From Nitrosospira sp. 56-18 (GTDB lineage Bacteria > Pseudomonadota > Gammaproteobacteria > Burkholderiales > Nitrosomonadaceae): a stretch of DNA of 64,000 nt. Position numbers and translations under genes: made by a program. Positions 1 through 10,930 of this stretch are shown here, piece by piece. The stretch covers positions 221,585 to 285,584 of the forward strand of contig MKVR01000014.1 of the NCBI GenBank assembly GCA_001899235.1, in the 5' to 3' direction. Numbering within the stretch: the stretch's first letter is position 1; each line of letters starts with the position of its first letter. The notes beneath the pieces are model-generated. The model was not told the DNA's origin. It ran no database searches and saw only the letters and a list, made by a program, of their open reading frames with translations.

Positions 1-232
1 AAACGATATTCACATCCACGGTGAATTGCTGTCCTCATATATCTACAAACCTACAGCAAATATTGCCTGTTATCTGTTATGTATGTCAACGAACAGATAT
101 TAAAGAGGATGGCAGATAAGCTGATAACGAGTCTGCGCAATTTCCATCTGCATAGGCAGGTCATTCAAGAGCCCCCGACTGGACTGATAGATTCGATTTT
201 TATGATAAGCCCTAACTGATAACGGAGGAGTC

Positions 233-616
233 ATGAAACAACGGCTTTTATCCTTTACAGCAATAGCTTCGCTCATAACACTGTATTCATGTGGGGGTAC
301 GCCGCTGAGAGTTCCGTCGCTGTCGGCATCTCCGGCCAGACCAGCGCTGCAAACCGACGGAGCGATTATGTTGAACGGCGGCAATCTCCTCACGAACCAT
401 CAGTATGGCGTAGGAATCTTTACAGGCGGCTCACCGGTCAAAATTGGCGAGGTTACGACAGACAACACAGGAGCTATCAATAACGTGAAGCTCGAATATA
501 CCTGCCGGACGCTTTTCGTCGGCAGGATAAACGTGGAAGTCTATGAACTGCAGCCTGACAGAAGTCTTGGCGCGGGGATCGTGCAAGCACAGACTAGCGG
601 CGATACGTGCTTCTGA
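233..616 (+). CDS. Small hypothetical lipoprotein
   Basis: A 127-residue protein with a lipoprotein-like start: two basic residues, a hydrophobic stretch, then a lipobox-like LYSC that places the lipidated Cys at about residue 20. The rest has no motif I recognise. It is short, mostly beta-like in composition, and has two further cysteines (in EYTCRT and at GDTCF near the C-terminus) that could pair in the periplasm. The start is well supported by a strong ribosome binding site (acggaggag) ending a few bases before the ATG. It is a lone gene, convergent with gatB, and the two stops lie about 30 bases apart. The lipobox is imperfect (Tyr at -2), so lipidation is probable but not certain. Function unknown. 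Confidence 0.6.
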   Translation: MKQRLLSFTAIASLITLYSCGGTPLRVPSLSASPARPALQTDGAIMLNGGNLLTNHQYGVGIFTGGSPVKIGEVTTDNTGAINNVKLEYTCRTLFVGRINVEVYELQPDRSLGAGIVQAQTSGDTCF

Positions 617-648
617 TCTTCAAACCGGAGGGATGGATTGTCATTTAC

Positions 649-2148
649 TTACTCCGTCAGTTTTTTCTTCAAGATCTCATTTACCTGTGCCGGGTTGGCC
701 TTGCCTTTGGCAGCTTTCATCACCTGACCGACCAGGGCGTTGAACGCTTTTTCCTTGCCAGCCCTGAACTCATCCACCGATCTGGAATTTTCGGCAATAA
801 CCCTGGTTATCAGCTTTTCCAGTTCACCCGAATCCGAGATCTGTTTCAGCCCCTGGGATTCGATGATTTCGTCAGCCAGATTTTCAACGCCCCGTTGGCT
901 TCTGCTGCCCGCTCCTGATGCCGGCTCACTCGCTTTCGCCCACATTTGCCTGAATACTTCCTTGGCAATTTTTCCCGATATAGTTCCATCCTTGATACGG
1001 ACCAGAAGCTGCGCAAGCTGTGCCGGCGAAAGCGGGCACTCGCCGAAACTTTTCCCTTCGTCGTTGAGATAGCCAAAAATCTCGCCGGTCACCCAGTTGG
1101 CGCAAAGCTTCGGGTCGGAAGGAAGCTGGCTCACAACCATTTCGTAATACTCGGCGGTCTCCCGATCGGTGGTCAGGTTCGCCGCGTCATAGCCGGAAAG
1201 TCCATAGTCTCGCTCGAGCCGCACCCGCATGTCTTGCGGCAGCTCGGGCATCGCACTCTTCAATTCGGCGACCCAGCTCTGCGAGATTTCGAGGGGCAGC
1301 AAATCGGGATCGGGGAAGTAGCGGTAATCCTGTGCATCTTCCTTGCTGCGCATGGCGCGGGTTTCATCCCGTTCGGGATCATAGAGGCGAGTTTGCTGCT
1401 GGACGGTTCCCCCGTCCTCGAGGAGCTCGATCTGCCGCCTTGCTTCATAATCGATGGCCTTTTCGAGAAAGCGGAACGAGTTCAGGTTTTTTATTTCGCA
1501 GCGCGTGCCAAGCCTGTCGGAGCCGCGGGGACGCACGGAAACGTTGGCGTCGCAACGGAACGAGCCCTCCTGCATGTTTCCATCGCAAATGCCGATCCAG
1601 CGTACCAGCGAGTGCAATGTTTTCGCGTAAGCCACCGCCTCCGTGCTGCTGCGCATGTCTGGTTCCGACACGATCTCGAGCAGGGGCGTGCCAGCCCGGT
1701 TCAGGTCGATGCCAGTCATTCCATGAAAATCTTCGTGCAACGACTTTCCCGCATCTTCCTCCAGATGCGCCCGCACAAGGCGCACCACTTTTTCGCCTCC
1801 ATCGGCTCCGCTGGCTCCCGGAACCCGAATCCTGATGCTGCCGCCTTCGACCACCGGCGTCTCATACTGGCTGATCTGATAACCCTTGGGTAAATCGGGA
1901 TAAAAATAATTCTTCCGCGCAAAAATCGAAGGGGAATTGATTTTGCCGCCCACCGCCAGGCCCAGCTTGACGGCGCGTTCGACCGCTCCATGGTTCAGTA
2001 CCGGCAATACACCCGGCAGGGCAAGATCCACCGTGCACGCCTGCGCATTGGGGGACGCACCATAGGCGGTCGATGCGCCGGAGAATATTTTCGATCGCGT
2101 CGAGAGCTGGGCATGCACCTCGAGCCCGATTACCGTTTCCCACTGCAT
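649..2148 (-). CDS. gatB: Asp-tRNA(Asn)/Glu-tRNA(Gln) amidotransferase subunit B
   Basis: GatB binds mischarged Glu-tRNA(Gln) or Asp-tRNA(Asn), activates the acyl group with ATP and receives ammonia from GatA. The N-terminal catalytic core opens with [13 protein letters not shown] and carries the family signature [12 protein letters not shown]. The C-terminal third is the helical YqeY-like tail that contacts tRNA. At 499 residues it is slightly longer than the usual 475-490. I chose the ATG at 2148 because AAGGGA lies six bases upstream; a TTG five codons further out has no such site. It is the last gene of gatC-gatA-gatB on the minus strand, about 100 bases after gatA. Its presence implies that the organism makes Gln-tRNA and/or Asn-tRNA by the indirect route. 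Confidence 0.97.
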   Translation of the reverse strand: MQWETVIGLEVHAQLSTRSKIFSGASTAYGASPNAQACTVDLALPGVLPVLNHGAVERAVKLGLAVGGKINSPSIFARKNYFYPDLPKGYQISQYETPVVEGGSIRIRVPGASGADGGEKVVRLVRAHLEEDAGKSLHEDFHGMTGIDLNRAGTPLLEIVSEPDMRSSTEAVAYAKTLHSLVRWIGICDGNMQEGSFRCDANVSVRPRGSDRLGTRCEIKNLNSFRFLEKAIDYEARRQIELLEDGGTVQQQTRLYDPERDETRAMRSKEDAQDYRYFPDPDLLPLEISQSWVAELKSAMPELPQDMRVRLERDYGLSGYDAANLTTDRETAEYYEMVVSQLPSDPKLCANWVTGEIFGYLNDEGKSFGECPLSPAQLAQLLVRIKDGTISGKIAKEVFRQMWAKASEPASGAGSRSQRGVENLADEIIESQGLKQISDSGELEKLITRVIAENSRSVDEFRAGKEKAFNALVGQVMKAAKGKANPAQVNEILKKKLTE

Positions 2149-2247
2149 TTGGATTCCCTTCAAACTTTACCCGGTGCTCCGGGGAAAAAACGTGCATCGA
2201 TGCCTGCAAGGGCCGGGGGCCGGCGGAAGTGCGGCGCGAATTCCGGA

Positions 2248-3702
2248 TCAGGCCGGGATGGGCGTGCGCATATGCCAATCCGTTACCAGCTGATACTGGT
2301 GCGCCGCGTTCAGCATCCGAGCCTCCGCAAAATAGTTTCCGACGAGATGCAGTCCTACCGGCCTGTTCTTGTATCCAAACCCGACAGGGATGGACATGCC
2401 GGGCAATCCGGCAAGATTGACGGCAATCGTGTAAGCATCCGACAGATACATCTGTACCGGATCGCTGCTTTTCTCGCCGAGATCGAAAGCCACCGTGGGA
2501 GAGGTTGGTCCCATGATGATATCGCACCGGGCGAACGCCTCGGTAAAATCCTGCGCAATGAGGCGGCGCAGTTTCTGTGCCTGGATGTAATACGCGTCGT
2601 AGTAGCCATGCGACAACACATAAGTGCCGATGAGTATGCGGCGCTTCACCTCCGCGCCAAAACCCTGGGCACGGCTTTTCCGGTACATGTCATTGAGATC
2701 GGCATAATCCGGAGCGCGGTAGCCATACCGGACCCCGTCGAAGCGGGAAAGATTGCTCGATGCCTCCGCAGGAGCCAGCACGTAATAAACCGGAACGGAC
2801 AGTTTTGTAGTGGGAAGGGATACCTCCACCGTCTTTGCCCCCAGCTTGCGATATTCCGCCAGCGCGTCATCCACGGCACGCGCTACGTCATCATTTATTT
2901 CCTTGACGAAATATTCTCTTGGCAGGCCGATGCGCAAGCCCTCCAGCGGCTTCTCGAGAATACGGGTATAGTCTTCCGGTTCACGCTGTAAACTGGTCGA
3001 ATCACGCGCATCGAACCCGGCCATGACGTTGAGCATCAATGCCAGGTCTTCCGCCGACTTGGCCATGGGCCCACCCTGATCCAGGCTGGAAGCAAAGGCA
3101 ATCATGCCATAACGTGAAACCCGGCCATAGGTAGGCTTGAGTCCCGAAATGCCGCATAGCGCGGCGGGTTGGCGAATGGAACCGCCGGTGTCGGTGCCCG
3201 TTGCGCCAGGGGCCATCCGCGCTGCAACCGCGCAGGCTGAGCCGCCCGAGCTCCCGCCGGGCACGGCTGCCGTGTCCCACGGATTTTTAACAGGACCATA
3301 AAAAGACGTCTCATTGCTCGACCCCATGGCGAATTCATCCATGTTGGTCTTGCCGATGGTTACCGCACCCGCCGCATTGAACCGTTCGATCACATCGGCG
3401 TCATAGGGAGAAATGAAGTTTGCCAGCATCCTCGATCCACAGGTCGTGCGCCATCCCTTGGTGCAAAAGATGTCCTTTTGCGCGACAGGAATGCCTGTGA
3501 GCGGAGTCGCCCGGCCGGCTGCGATAGCGGCATCTGCGGAACGGGCCTGGGTCAGGCTCGCCTCCTCGTCGAGTGTGATAAAAGCGTTGTATTCGGAATT
3601 CAGCGAGCGCGCACGCTGGAGAAATTCACCCGTCAATTCGGCGCTGGAAATTTTTTTTGATGCGAGCAGCGCGGAAAGCTGCCTGAGGCTGAAATTCAAC
3701 AT
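2248..3702 (-). CDS. gatA: Asp-tRNA(Asn)/Glu-tRNA(Gln) amidotransferase subunit A
   Basis: GatA is the glutaminase of the GatCAB complex. It hydrolyses glutamine and channels ammonia to GatB. It belongs to the amidase-signature family: the 484 residues contain the glycine/serine-rich signature [18 protein letters not shown], and the catalytic triad is visible as Lys76 (VAQKDIF), cis-Ser151 and the nucleophile Ser175 ([11 protein letters not shown]). Length is normal for the family. It lies between gatC and gatB on the same strand and is presumably co-transcribed with them. The start at 3702 matches the usual GatA N-terminus, but the ribosome binding site in front of it is weak, so translation may be coupled to gatC. 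Confidence 0.97.
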   Translation of the reverse strand: MLNFSLRQLSALLASKKISSAELTGEFLQRARSLNSEYNAFITLDEEASLTQARSADAAIAAGRATPLTGIPVAQKDIFCTKGWRTTCGSRMLANFISPYDADVIERFNAAGAVTIGKTNMDEFAMGSSNETSFYGPVKNPWDTAAVPGGSSGGSACAVAARMAPGATGTDTGGSIRQPAALCGISGLKPTYGRVSRYGMIAFASSLDQGGPMAKSAEDLALMLNVMAGFDARDSTSLQREPEDYTRILEKPLEGLRIGLPREYFVKEINDDVARAVDDALAEYRKLGAKTVEVSLPTTKLSVPVYYVLAPAEASSNLSRFDGVRYGYRAPDYADLNDMYRKSRAQGFGAEVKRRILIGTYVLSHGYYDAYYIQAQKLRRLIAQDFTEAFARCDIIMGPTSPTVAFDLGEKSSDPVQMYLSDAYTIAVNLAGLPGMSIPVGFGYKNRPVGLHLVGNYFAEARMLNAAHQYQLVTDWHMRTPIPA

Positions 3703-3761
3703 GGGATTTGTGGAACAGGACTCGTTAAGGGGCGAAGATAATTCGAGGGCCGCATATGCGG

Positions 3762-4049
3762 TTACTCGATAACTTTCGGCACCAGATAAAGCCCCATTTC
3801 CACCTGCGGAGCAATCGACTGGAACAATTCATGCTGATCCATCTCGGTTACCGCATCTTCCCGCAGGCGCTGCCTGACATCCTGCGAGTGGGACATGGGC
3901 GACACCGCTGAGGTATCCACTGCCTGCATCTGCTCGATCAAGCTGAAGATGTCCGTCAACTGAGCGAGAATGGCGCTTCCCTCCTCCTCAACAACTTCAA
4001 TGCGGGCAAGATTTGCAATGCGTTTCACCTCGTCCAAAGACAGCGACAT
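3762..4049 (-). CDS. gatC: Asp-tRNA(Asn)/Glu-tRNA(Gln) amidotransferase subunit C
   Basis: GatC is the small structural subunit that wraps between GatA and GatB and stabilises the amidotransferase. The 95-residue protein begins [19 protein letters not shown], the typical GatC opening, and contains the conserved [11 protein letters not shown] helix and the DVxxRxREDxV segment ([11 protein letters not shown]). A clear GGAGGATGA ribosome binding site precedes the ATG. It is the first gene of the gatCAB operon. It is divergent from mreB, and the 118 bases between them must hold the promoters for both operons. Confidence 0.96.
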   Translation of the reverse strand: MSLSLDEVKRIANLARIEVVEEEGSAILAQLTDIFSLIEQMQAVDTSAVSPMSHSQDVRQRLREDAVTEMDQHELFQSIAPQVEMGLYLVPKVIE

Positions 4050-4113
4050 TCATCCTCCAAAGGCTTATAACCCTTATATTCAAATAGCTAATAGAGTATC
4101 ATAGCCGACCTGA

Positions 4114-5224
<1,111 letters not shown>

Positions 5225-5226
<2 letters not shown>

Positions 5227-5270
5227 GGCCTGTTAACAATGCGGGCGGGAAACAGGGGTTAACAGGCCCT
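5225..5270 (+). repeat. Perfect 13-bp inverted repeat overlapping the mreB stop
   Basis: The arms agggcctgttaac (5225-5237) and gttaacaggccct (5258-5270) are exact reverse complements around a 20-base loop, and the left arm begins inside the mreB stop codon. No T-run follows, so it is not a classic Rho-independent terminator. It could be an RNA-stability or partial-termination hairpin that gives more mreB than mreC transcript, or the remains of a small mobile element. The hairpin is seen directly; its role is inference. Confidence 0.55.
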
Positions 5271-5353
5271 GGACCGCACGCCTGACAGGCATCATTCGGC
5301 CGGCCTTCTTTGTGTTGAATTCCGGATAGGGTACATTCAAACACCCAAATTTG

Positions 5354-6256
5354 ATGGAAATGGCCCCGCAGTTTTTCAGACACGGCCCGAGCTTGCAGGC
5401 ACGGCTATTTTTCTTCGTGCTCCTGTCGTTAACACTCATGGCCGCTGATACCCATTTCAGATATCTGGCGGGAATTCGGCAAGTATTTGCCATCGCGCTC
5501 TATCCGCTGCAAAAGCTTGCCAATGTACCCATGACCCTCTCCGACACCATGGGTGCGGTTTTTGTCACTAATCATCTGGCGGACGAAAATGCCTATCTGA
5601 AGCAGCAATATCTGGCCGACAAGGGACAACTCCTGCAGTTGCAGGCATTACGGGCCGAAAACGACCAATTGCGCAAGTTGCTGGAAGCAGCGCAGCGCGT
5701 GGAAAGCAAGGCAGTCATCGCGGAGATCCTCCGCGTGCCCAGCGATCCCTTCAACCGCAAGATCATGCTGGACAAAGGCAGCCAGAGCGGGATACAGACG
5801 GGGCAGGTGGTTGTAGACGACGTGGGCGTGGTCGGGCAGGTCACCCGCAATTATCCCTGGGTATCGGAAGTGACATTGATTACGGACAAGGATCATTCCG
5901 TCCCGATACAGGTTGTGCGAAACGGGCTGCGTTCCGTCGTTTCCGGCACCGGCAAGGATGGGCTGCTGGAGTTGCGCTATGTCGCGGTAAACACGGACAT
6001 TCGGTCGGGGGACGTACTGGTGACTTCGGGGATAGATGGCGTTTATCCGCCGGGACTTCCGGTAGCAAGCGTATCCAAGATCGAGCGCAGTCCCGCTTTC
6101 GTCTTCGCCCGCATCACCTGCACACCTACCGCAGGAGTAGGCCACCACCGGCAGTTGCTGATATTATCCCTGATGAACCCACCCGCCGAAACCCCGGCCG
6201 ATGCATTCGAAATCAAGCCTGAGACAAGGAAGCGAGAAAAAGTTGGCATTCGCTGA
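5354..6256 (+). CDS. mreC: Rod shape-determining protein MreC
   Basis: MreC is a bitopic inner-membrane protein whose periplasmic domain scaffolds PBP2/RodA. The sequence has a short basic N-terminus, one membrane segment (about residues 14-35, LFFFVLLSLTLMAAD), a coiled coil (about 75-110, with ENDQLRKLLEAAQRV) and the beta-rich MreC core with conserved DKGSQSGIQTGQVVVDD and a VTLITDKDHSVPIQV segment. The 300-residue length is typical. Three possible starts lie within nine bases (TTG 5351, ATG 5354, ATG 5360). I list the first ATG; none has a strong ribosome binding site. The tail after residue 270 is proline-rich and variable, as usual. The reading frame overlaps the start of mreD. Confidence 0.94.
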   Translation: MEMAPQFFRHGPSLQARLFFFVLLSLTLMAADTHFRYLAGIRQVFAIALYPLQKLANVPMTLSDTMGAVFVTNHLADENAYLKQQYLADKGQLLQLQALRAENDQLRKLLEAAQRVESKAVIAEILRVPSDPFNRKIMLDKGSQSGIQTGQVVVDDVGVVGQVTRNYPWVSEVTLITDKDHSVPIQVVRNGLRSVVSGTGKDGLLELRYVAVNTDIRSGDVLVTSGIDGVYPPGLPVASVSKIERSPAFVFARITCTPTAGVGHHRQLLILSLMNPPAETPADAFEIKPETRKREKVGIR

Positions 6257-6767
6257 TCACCCCAAGCAGGAAATATTGCTCCCTGTAAAAGGCTCATTCA
6301 TCGTTTTAAGCCTGGTGGCGGCCTTGCTGCTCAACCTGTTGCCACTATCGCCCGGTGCCCTGGCCGCGCGCCCCGATTTCGTTGCTCTGGTATTGCTTTA
6401 CTGGTGCATCAACCAACCTCAGCGAATCGGCATGAGCATCGCCTTCTTCCTGGGTCTGCTCATGGATATCAGCAACGCCAGCACGCTGGGCGAGAATGCT
6501 CTCGCATACAGCATCATGGCGTTTTCCGCCCTGCTGTTTCATCGCCGCCTCCTTTTTTTCAGCCCGCTCGCACAGGCCCCCCAGATAGGCTTGATACTGC
6601 TCCTCGGGCAATGCGCCAGACTTCTTGCCGGGCTGCTCGGTGGTTCCCATTTTCCGGGATGGGGTTTTTTTCTTGCAACCATAACAGGCATCATATTATG
6701 GCCGCTGCTTTTTTCGTTGCTTAGAATGCCACAAAAACCCGGCAGGTCAACCTCTGATACTCTATGA
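6243..6767 (+). CDS. mreD: Rod shape-determining protein MreD
   Basis: MreD is the small polytopic membrane partner of MreC in the elongasome. The protein is very hydrophobic, with about five predicted membrane helices and the typical RPDFVALVLLYWCIN segment after the first, followed by GLLMDISNASTLGENAL, which resembles the conserved GLLxDxxxxxxLG motif. The open frame begins at 6201, but MreD is normally 160-175 residues. The TTG at 6243, with AAGGA about 12 bases upstream and giving 174 residues, fits best; the exact start is uncertain. It overlaps the end of mreC by 14 bases, and its TGA overlaps the ATG of mrdA (ATGA), so the genes are translationally coupled. Confidence 0.88.
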   Translation: MAFADHPKQEILLPVKGSFIVLSLVAALLLNLLPLSPGALAARPDFVALVLLYWCINQPQRIGMSIAFFLGLLMDISNASTLGENALAYSIMAFSALLFHRRLLFFSPLAQAPQIGLILLLGQCARLLAGLLGGSHFPGWGFFLATITGIILWPLLFSLLRMPQKPGRSTSDTL

Positions 6768-8680
6768 ATCGTAGGGTAGAGCTTCGCAATCATCTGCGCG
6801 AACTGCATTATTTCCGCATAAGGCTCGCGATCAGCGCCGGATTCATGCTGCTGCTTTTCCTTCTGCTGTTCACGCGTTTCTTCTACCTTCAGGTATCGCA
6901 ACGCGAGCATTACCATACTTTAGCCGAAGCCAACCGCATATCCATCGCACCGATAGTACCCAACCGCGGCCTGATCTTTGATCGCAACGGGGAGGTCCTG
7001 GCGCACAACTATTCGGCCTACACGCTGGAGATCATACCAAGCAAGGTGCCGGACCTCGAGGCGCTCATCAATGAACTCTCCACCATCGTTGAAATTGCAC
7101 CCAGGGACCGCAAGCGATTCAAGAAGCTGAGGGACGAGAGCAAGCGATTCGAGAGCCTGCCCATACGCACCCGCTTGACCGATGTGGAAGTTGCGCGATT
7201 CGCTGCAAATCGCTACCGCTTTCCCGGGGTGGAAATCAAGGCCCGCCTGTTCCGGCAATACCCGCGAGGAGAAAGCGCCTCACACGTGGTGGGCTACATC
7301 GGACGCATCAACGACAAGGACCTCGAACAACTTGAGGCCCGCCATGACCTGGCGAATTACCGGGGCTCGCTGTACATGGGGAAAATCGGCCTCGAGCAGA
7401 GTTACGAAAAGGAATTGCATGGCATCACCGGTTTCGAGGAAATGGAAACAGACGCCGCAGGCCGAGTCATACGCATCATATCCCGTACTCCTCCCATTCC
7501 TGGAAACAACCTGATGCTATCGCTCGATGCCAAGCTGCAGGAGGTGGCGGAAAAAGCATTTGGGGACCGCCGGGGCGCCCTGGTGGCAATCGAGCCGGAC
7601 ACGGGCGACATACTGGCGTTCGTGAGCAAGCCGGGCTTCGATCCCAATCTGTTTGTCGATGGCATCGATTCCGAAAACTGGGACTTGCTGAACAACTCCA
7701 TTGACCGCCCGCTCAATAACCGCGCACTGCGCGGAATGTATCCCCCAGGTTCCACATTCAAGCCATTCATGGCGCTGGCGGGCCTGGAACTCAATAAACG
7801 CAACGCACAGCAAGGCATCAGCGACCCTGGATACTTCAGCCTTCCCGGAAGCACACATCGATTTCGGGACTGGAAAGCGGGAGGCCACGGGTACGTGGAT
7901 CTCCACCAGTCGCTTGTCGTCTCCTGCGACACTTATTATTACGCGCTGGCCAACGATCTTGGCATCGACAATATTGCCAGCTTTACCGGAAAGTTCGGAC
8001 TTGGAAAGAAAACCGGCATCGATATCGAAGGCGAGGTCATGGGCTTGATGCCTACTCAGGAATGGAAGATGAAACGGCATAAACAGAAATGGTATGCCGG
8101 CGATACCATCTCGGTGGGAATCGGCCAGGGCTATAACCTGGCAACGCCCCTGCAGCTCGCCTTCGCTACCGCCATCCTCGCGGGAAAGGGCACAGCCTTC
8201 CGCCCGCACCTGGTAAAACAGATAAAGAATAATAGCAATGAGATATTGCGCGAGATCGCAACGGAACCCTTGTACACGCTCGATCTCAACCCGGCTCATC
8301 TTGAAGCGGTAAAGAATGCGCTCATCGATGTCACTCGCCCCGGCGGCACCGCGGCTGTTGCGGCGGCGGGGGCGGCCTATGCATTCGCCGGCAAGACGGG
8401 AACATCGCAAGTAGTGGGCGTGAAGCAAGGCGAAAAATACATGGAAAGCAAAGTCCAGGAGCGCCATCGCGACCACGCATTGTTCATTGCCTATGCTCCA
8501 GCGAAAAATCCAAAAATCGCGCTATCGGTGCTGGTGGAAAATGGCGGCCATGGCGGCGCCACCGCAGCGCCTATCGCCAGACTGGTGATGGACTACTTCC
8601 TGCTGGGCATATTGCCCAAGGAAAGCGAGGCCAAGACCGCCGACCCGGCGGGAGACGACGAGGAAGCCGTTCATGACTGA
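6764..8680 (+). CDS. mrdA: Penicillin-binding protein 2, elongation transpeptidase
   Basis: PBP2 is the monofunctional transpeptidase that cross-links peptidoglycan during cylindrical growth, working with the RodA glycosyltransferase. The 638-residue protein has one N-terminal membrane segment (about residues 20-45), the non-catalytic PBP dimerisation domain, and a transpeptidase domain with all three motifs: the SxxK nucleophile in GSTFKP (Ser330, the same position as in E. coli PBP2), SCDTYYY for the second motif, and KTGTSQ for KTG. The ATG overlaps the mreD stop and the end overlaps rodA by eight bases, so it is tightly coupled within the operon. A short C-terminal tail (KTADPAGDDEEAVHD) is acidic and not conserved. 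Confidence 0.97.
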   Translation: MNRRVELRNHLRELHYFRIRLAISAGFMLLLFLLLFTRFFYLQVSQREHYHTLAEANRISIAPIVPNRGLIFDRNGEVLAHNYSAYTLEIIPSKVPDLEALINELSTIVEIAPRDRKRFKKLRDESKRFESLPIRTRLTDVEVARFAANRYRFPGVEIKARLFRQYPRGESASHVVGYIGRINDKDLEQLEARHDLANYRGSLYMGKIGLEQSYEKELHGITGFEEMETDAAGRVIRIISRTPPIPGNNLMLSLDAKLQEVAEKAFGDRRGALVAIEPDTGDILAFVSKPGFDPNLFVDGIDSENWDLLNNSIDRPLNNRALRGMYPPGSTFKPFMALAGLELNKRNAQQGISDPGYFSLPGSTHRFRDWKAGGHGYVDLHQSLVVSCDTYYYALANDLGIDNIASFTGKFGLGKKTGIDIEGEVMGLMPTQEWKMKRHKQKWYAGDTISVGIGQGYNLATPLQLAFATAILAGKGTAFRPHLVKQIKNNSNEILREIATEPLYTLDLNPAHLEAVKNALIDVTRPGGTAAVAAAGAAYAFAGKTGTSQVVGVKQGEKYMESKVQERHRDHALFIAYAPAKNPKIALSVLVENGGHGGATAAPIARLVMDYFLLGILPKESEAKTADPAGDDEEAVHD

Positions 8681-9773
8681 TCCCTTGCGGCTGTGGCACT
8701 ACCTGACGCGCTACATCGACGGCTTCCTGCTGGTCGGGCTGTTGATGTTGATGACAACGGGGCTGATCACGCTTTATAGCGCCACCGACGCCAACCTCAG
8801 CCGTGTCACCAACCAGGGCATCAATATGCTGGTTGCGCTCGGTATCATGTGGCTCGTCGCCAATATTCCGTTGCAGCACATCATGCGCATTGCTTTTCCA
8901 ATTTATCTGACCGGACTTCTGTTGCTGCTCTGCGTCATGCTCTTCGGAGAAATCAACAATGGGGCGCGGCGCTGGCTGAACCTCGGCGTGACGCGTATCC
9001 AGCCATCCGAGCTGATGAAAATAGCGGTGCCGTTAATGATGGCATGGTATTTCGACATGCATGAAGCAACGTTAAGACTGAGGGATTACGGAGTGGCGAC
9101 GTTGCTGCTGTTGCTGCCAGTCGTATTGATCCTGCGCCAGCCGGATCTTGGCACGGCGCTGCTGATCGCCGCCAGCGGCTTTTATGTGCTTTTCCTTACC
9201 GGATTGTCGTGGCGCATCATGGTCGGGCTGGCGATAGTGGGAGCAGGCAGCGTGCCATTCCTGTGGTCGATGATGCATGACTATCAGCGGCGGCGTGTCA
9301 TGACCCTGCTCGATCCGACACAGGACGCGCTCGGCGCAGGCTACCACACCATACAATCCACTATTGCCATCGGATCCGGAGGCGTGCTCGGCAAGGGCTG
9401 GCAGCATGGGACGCAAACTCATCTCGATTTTCTTCCCGAGAAAAGCACTGACTTCATCTTTGCCGTGTTTTCCGAGGAATTCGGTTTGGTGGGAAATTCG
9501 TTGCTGCTGCTGCTATATGTGGTCGTGATAGGCCGCGGCATGTTCATCACCGCCAATGCCCCGACCCAGTTCACGCGCCTGATCGCAGGGTCGATCACGT
9601 TGACGTTTTTCACCTATATCTTTGTGAACATGGGTATGGTCATCGGCATTCTGCCTGTAGTCGGCGTGCCATTGCCGCTGATCAGCTACGGCGGCACATC
9701 CATGGTGACAATGCTGTTGGGATTTGGTATTTTGATGAGCATTCAGACGCATCCTAAACTGGTAAAGACGTGA
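8673..9773 (+). CDS. rodA: Rod shape-determining protein RodA (SEDS glycosyltransferase)
   Basis: RodA is the SEDS-family peptidoglycan polymerase of the elongasome and the partner of PBP2. The 366-residue sequence has about ten membrane helices and the SEDS signature near the C-terminus (LPVVGVPLPLISYGGTSM). The catalytic Asp region is also present in the loop EKSTDFIFAVFSEEFG. Length is normal. The start overlaps the end of mrdA by eight bases, and the stop overlaps the GTG of rlpA (GTGA), which argues for a single transcript from mreB to rlpA. Confidence 0.97.
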   Translation: MTDPLRLWHYLTRYIDGFLLVGLLMLMTTGLITLYSATDANLSRVTNQGINMLVALGIMWLVANIPLQHIMRIAFPIYLTGLLLLLCVMLFGEINNGARRWLNLGVTRIQPSELMKIAVPLMMAWYFDMHEATLRLRDYGVATLLLLLPVVLILRQPDLGTALLIAASGFYVLFLTGLSWRIMVGLAIVGAGSVPFLWSMMHDYQRRRVMTLLDPTQDALGAGYHTIQSTIAIGSGGVLGKGWQHGTQTHLDFLPEKSTDFIFAVFSEEFGLVGNSLLLLLYVVVIGRGMFITANAPTQFTRLIAGSITLTFFTYIFVNMGMVIGILPVVGVPLPLISYGGTSMVTMLLGFGILMSIQTHPKLVKT

Positions 9774-10780
9774 AATCCCCCTCGACCTGCACATCCCGTT
9801 CGTTGCCGGCCGCCCGCATGGCGGCATTATCGCTCATGGTCCTGGTTGCGGGGTGCGGCACTTTCCTGAAGCAGGACGAACCGGAAAAGCCCTCCTCCGG
9901 CAAAACCACAAAACCCAGCATTTTCTCAAAAAAGGGGGGATACTATCTGGATGATGGCCCTGGGGACAATCCCCCGGTGGATCTTGCGTCCATTCCCGAC
10001 GCCGTTCCCCGCTACGAGCCCCTGCGTGAGGCCAATATGCGGCCCTATGTCGCGCTTGGAAAATCCTACAGGCCCATGACCGGGCTGGAATCGTATCGTG
10101 AACGCGGAATAGCGTCCTGGTATGGCCGCCGCTACCATGGACAGAAAACAGCGTCTGGCGAAATCTACGACATGTACGGGATGACCGGCGCCCACCCCGT
10201 ACTGCCGCTGCCTAGCTACGTTCGCGTAACCAATCTCCGGAATGGCAGATCCGTCGTGATTCGTCTCAACGATCGCGGGCCGTTTCTTTCCGATCGCCTG
10301 ATCGATCTCTCCTATACCGCGGCATACAAGCTCGATCTGCTGGATGGGGGAAGTTCGCTGGTGGAGGTGGAAACGATACTCGTGAATGCCGAGCCCGCCA
10401 TGAGGATAGCCTCCGCACCTGTAGGGGCCGCCGCCGTGATTGAGGGACCGGATGGTCCCGTTTTGTTCGCCGTGGCCTCCGCGCCCACGGCAAGCGTTCA
10501 AGCCGGTGAAGCCCGGCAAACAACCCGGGCGGCTTTTACACCCGACGCAAATGGCATTTATCTTCAGCTCGGCGCCTTCAGCGCTTACGATAACGCCGAT
10601 AATTTCCTGGCGCGCATGCGCACCGAACTGCCCCTGATGACCAACAGCCTCGGAATCGTGGCAATGGATGGCCTGTTCAAGGTGCACGCCGGCCCCTATC
10701 CCGACCAGGCAGTAGCCAGGCAGGCAGCGGACAAGATCGCGCAAACGCTCTATATCAAGCCCATGCTGCTGGTGCGATAG
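9770..10780 (+). CDS. rlpA: Septal ring lytic transglycosylase RlpA family lipoprotein
   Basis: RlpA proteins are outer-membrane lipoproteins that cleave or bind naked glycan strands. The sequence starts at a GTG overlapping the rodA stop and has a lipoprotein signal with lipobox LVAGC (Cys29). A double-psi beta-barrel domain follows at about residues 105-200, with GIASWYGRRYHGQKTASGE and VVIRLNDRGPF; the Asp of NDRGPF corresponds to the catalytic Asp. A linker leads to a C-terminal SPOR domain (from about residue 260, YLQLGAFSAYDNADNF) that would bind denuded peptidoglycan. At 336 residues it is typical. It ends the mre/mrd operon, as in many proteobacteria. Confidence 0.94.
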   Translation: MKSPSTCTSRSLPAARMAALSLMVLVAGCGTFLKQDEPEKPSSGKTTKPSIFSKKGGYYLDDGPGDNPPVDLASIPDAVPRYEPLREANMRPYVALGKSYRPMTGLESYRERGIASWYGRRYHGQKTASGEIYDMYGMTGAHPVLPLPSYVRVTNLRNGRSVVIRLNDRGPFLSDRLIDLSYTAAYKLDLLDGGSSLVEVETILVNAEPAMRIASAPVGAAAVIEGPDGPVLFAVASAPTASVQAGEARQTTRAAFTPDANGIYLQLGAFSAYDNADNFLARMRTELPLMTNSLGIVAMDGLFKVHAGPYPDQAVARQAADKIAQTLYIKPMLLVR

Positions 10781-10806
10781 GACTTGCCCGAATGCCGGTT
10801 TCTATC

Positions 10807-10847
10807 CACCAAAGGCGAGCACAAAGGCGGGCAATTCGCCTTTGGTG
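10807..10847 (+). terminator. Hairpin after rlpA, possible terminator
   Basis: The arms caccaaaggcga (10807-10818) and tcgcctttggtg (10836-10847) are perfect complements with a 17-base loop, about 27 bases after the rlpA stop. There is no U-tract after the stem, so it is either a weak or Rho-assisted terminator of the mre/mrd operon, or a 3'-end stabilising hairpin. Confidence 0.45.
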
Positions 10848-10930
10848 CTTCCGCGCATAGCAAAATCTGCGTTCGCTTGGTAGAATCGGCGTTTTACGCT
10901 ATTCCGCCCAACACTTTTTCAGGACTCGTC

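Noticed and set aside
946..1893. Long plus-strand frame of 315 residues opposite gatB
   Set aside because: It is antisense to a clear gatB and has no family motif or ribosome binding site; such shadows are common in GC-rich genes.
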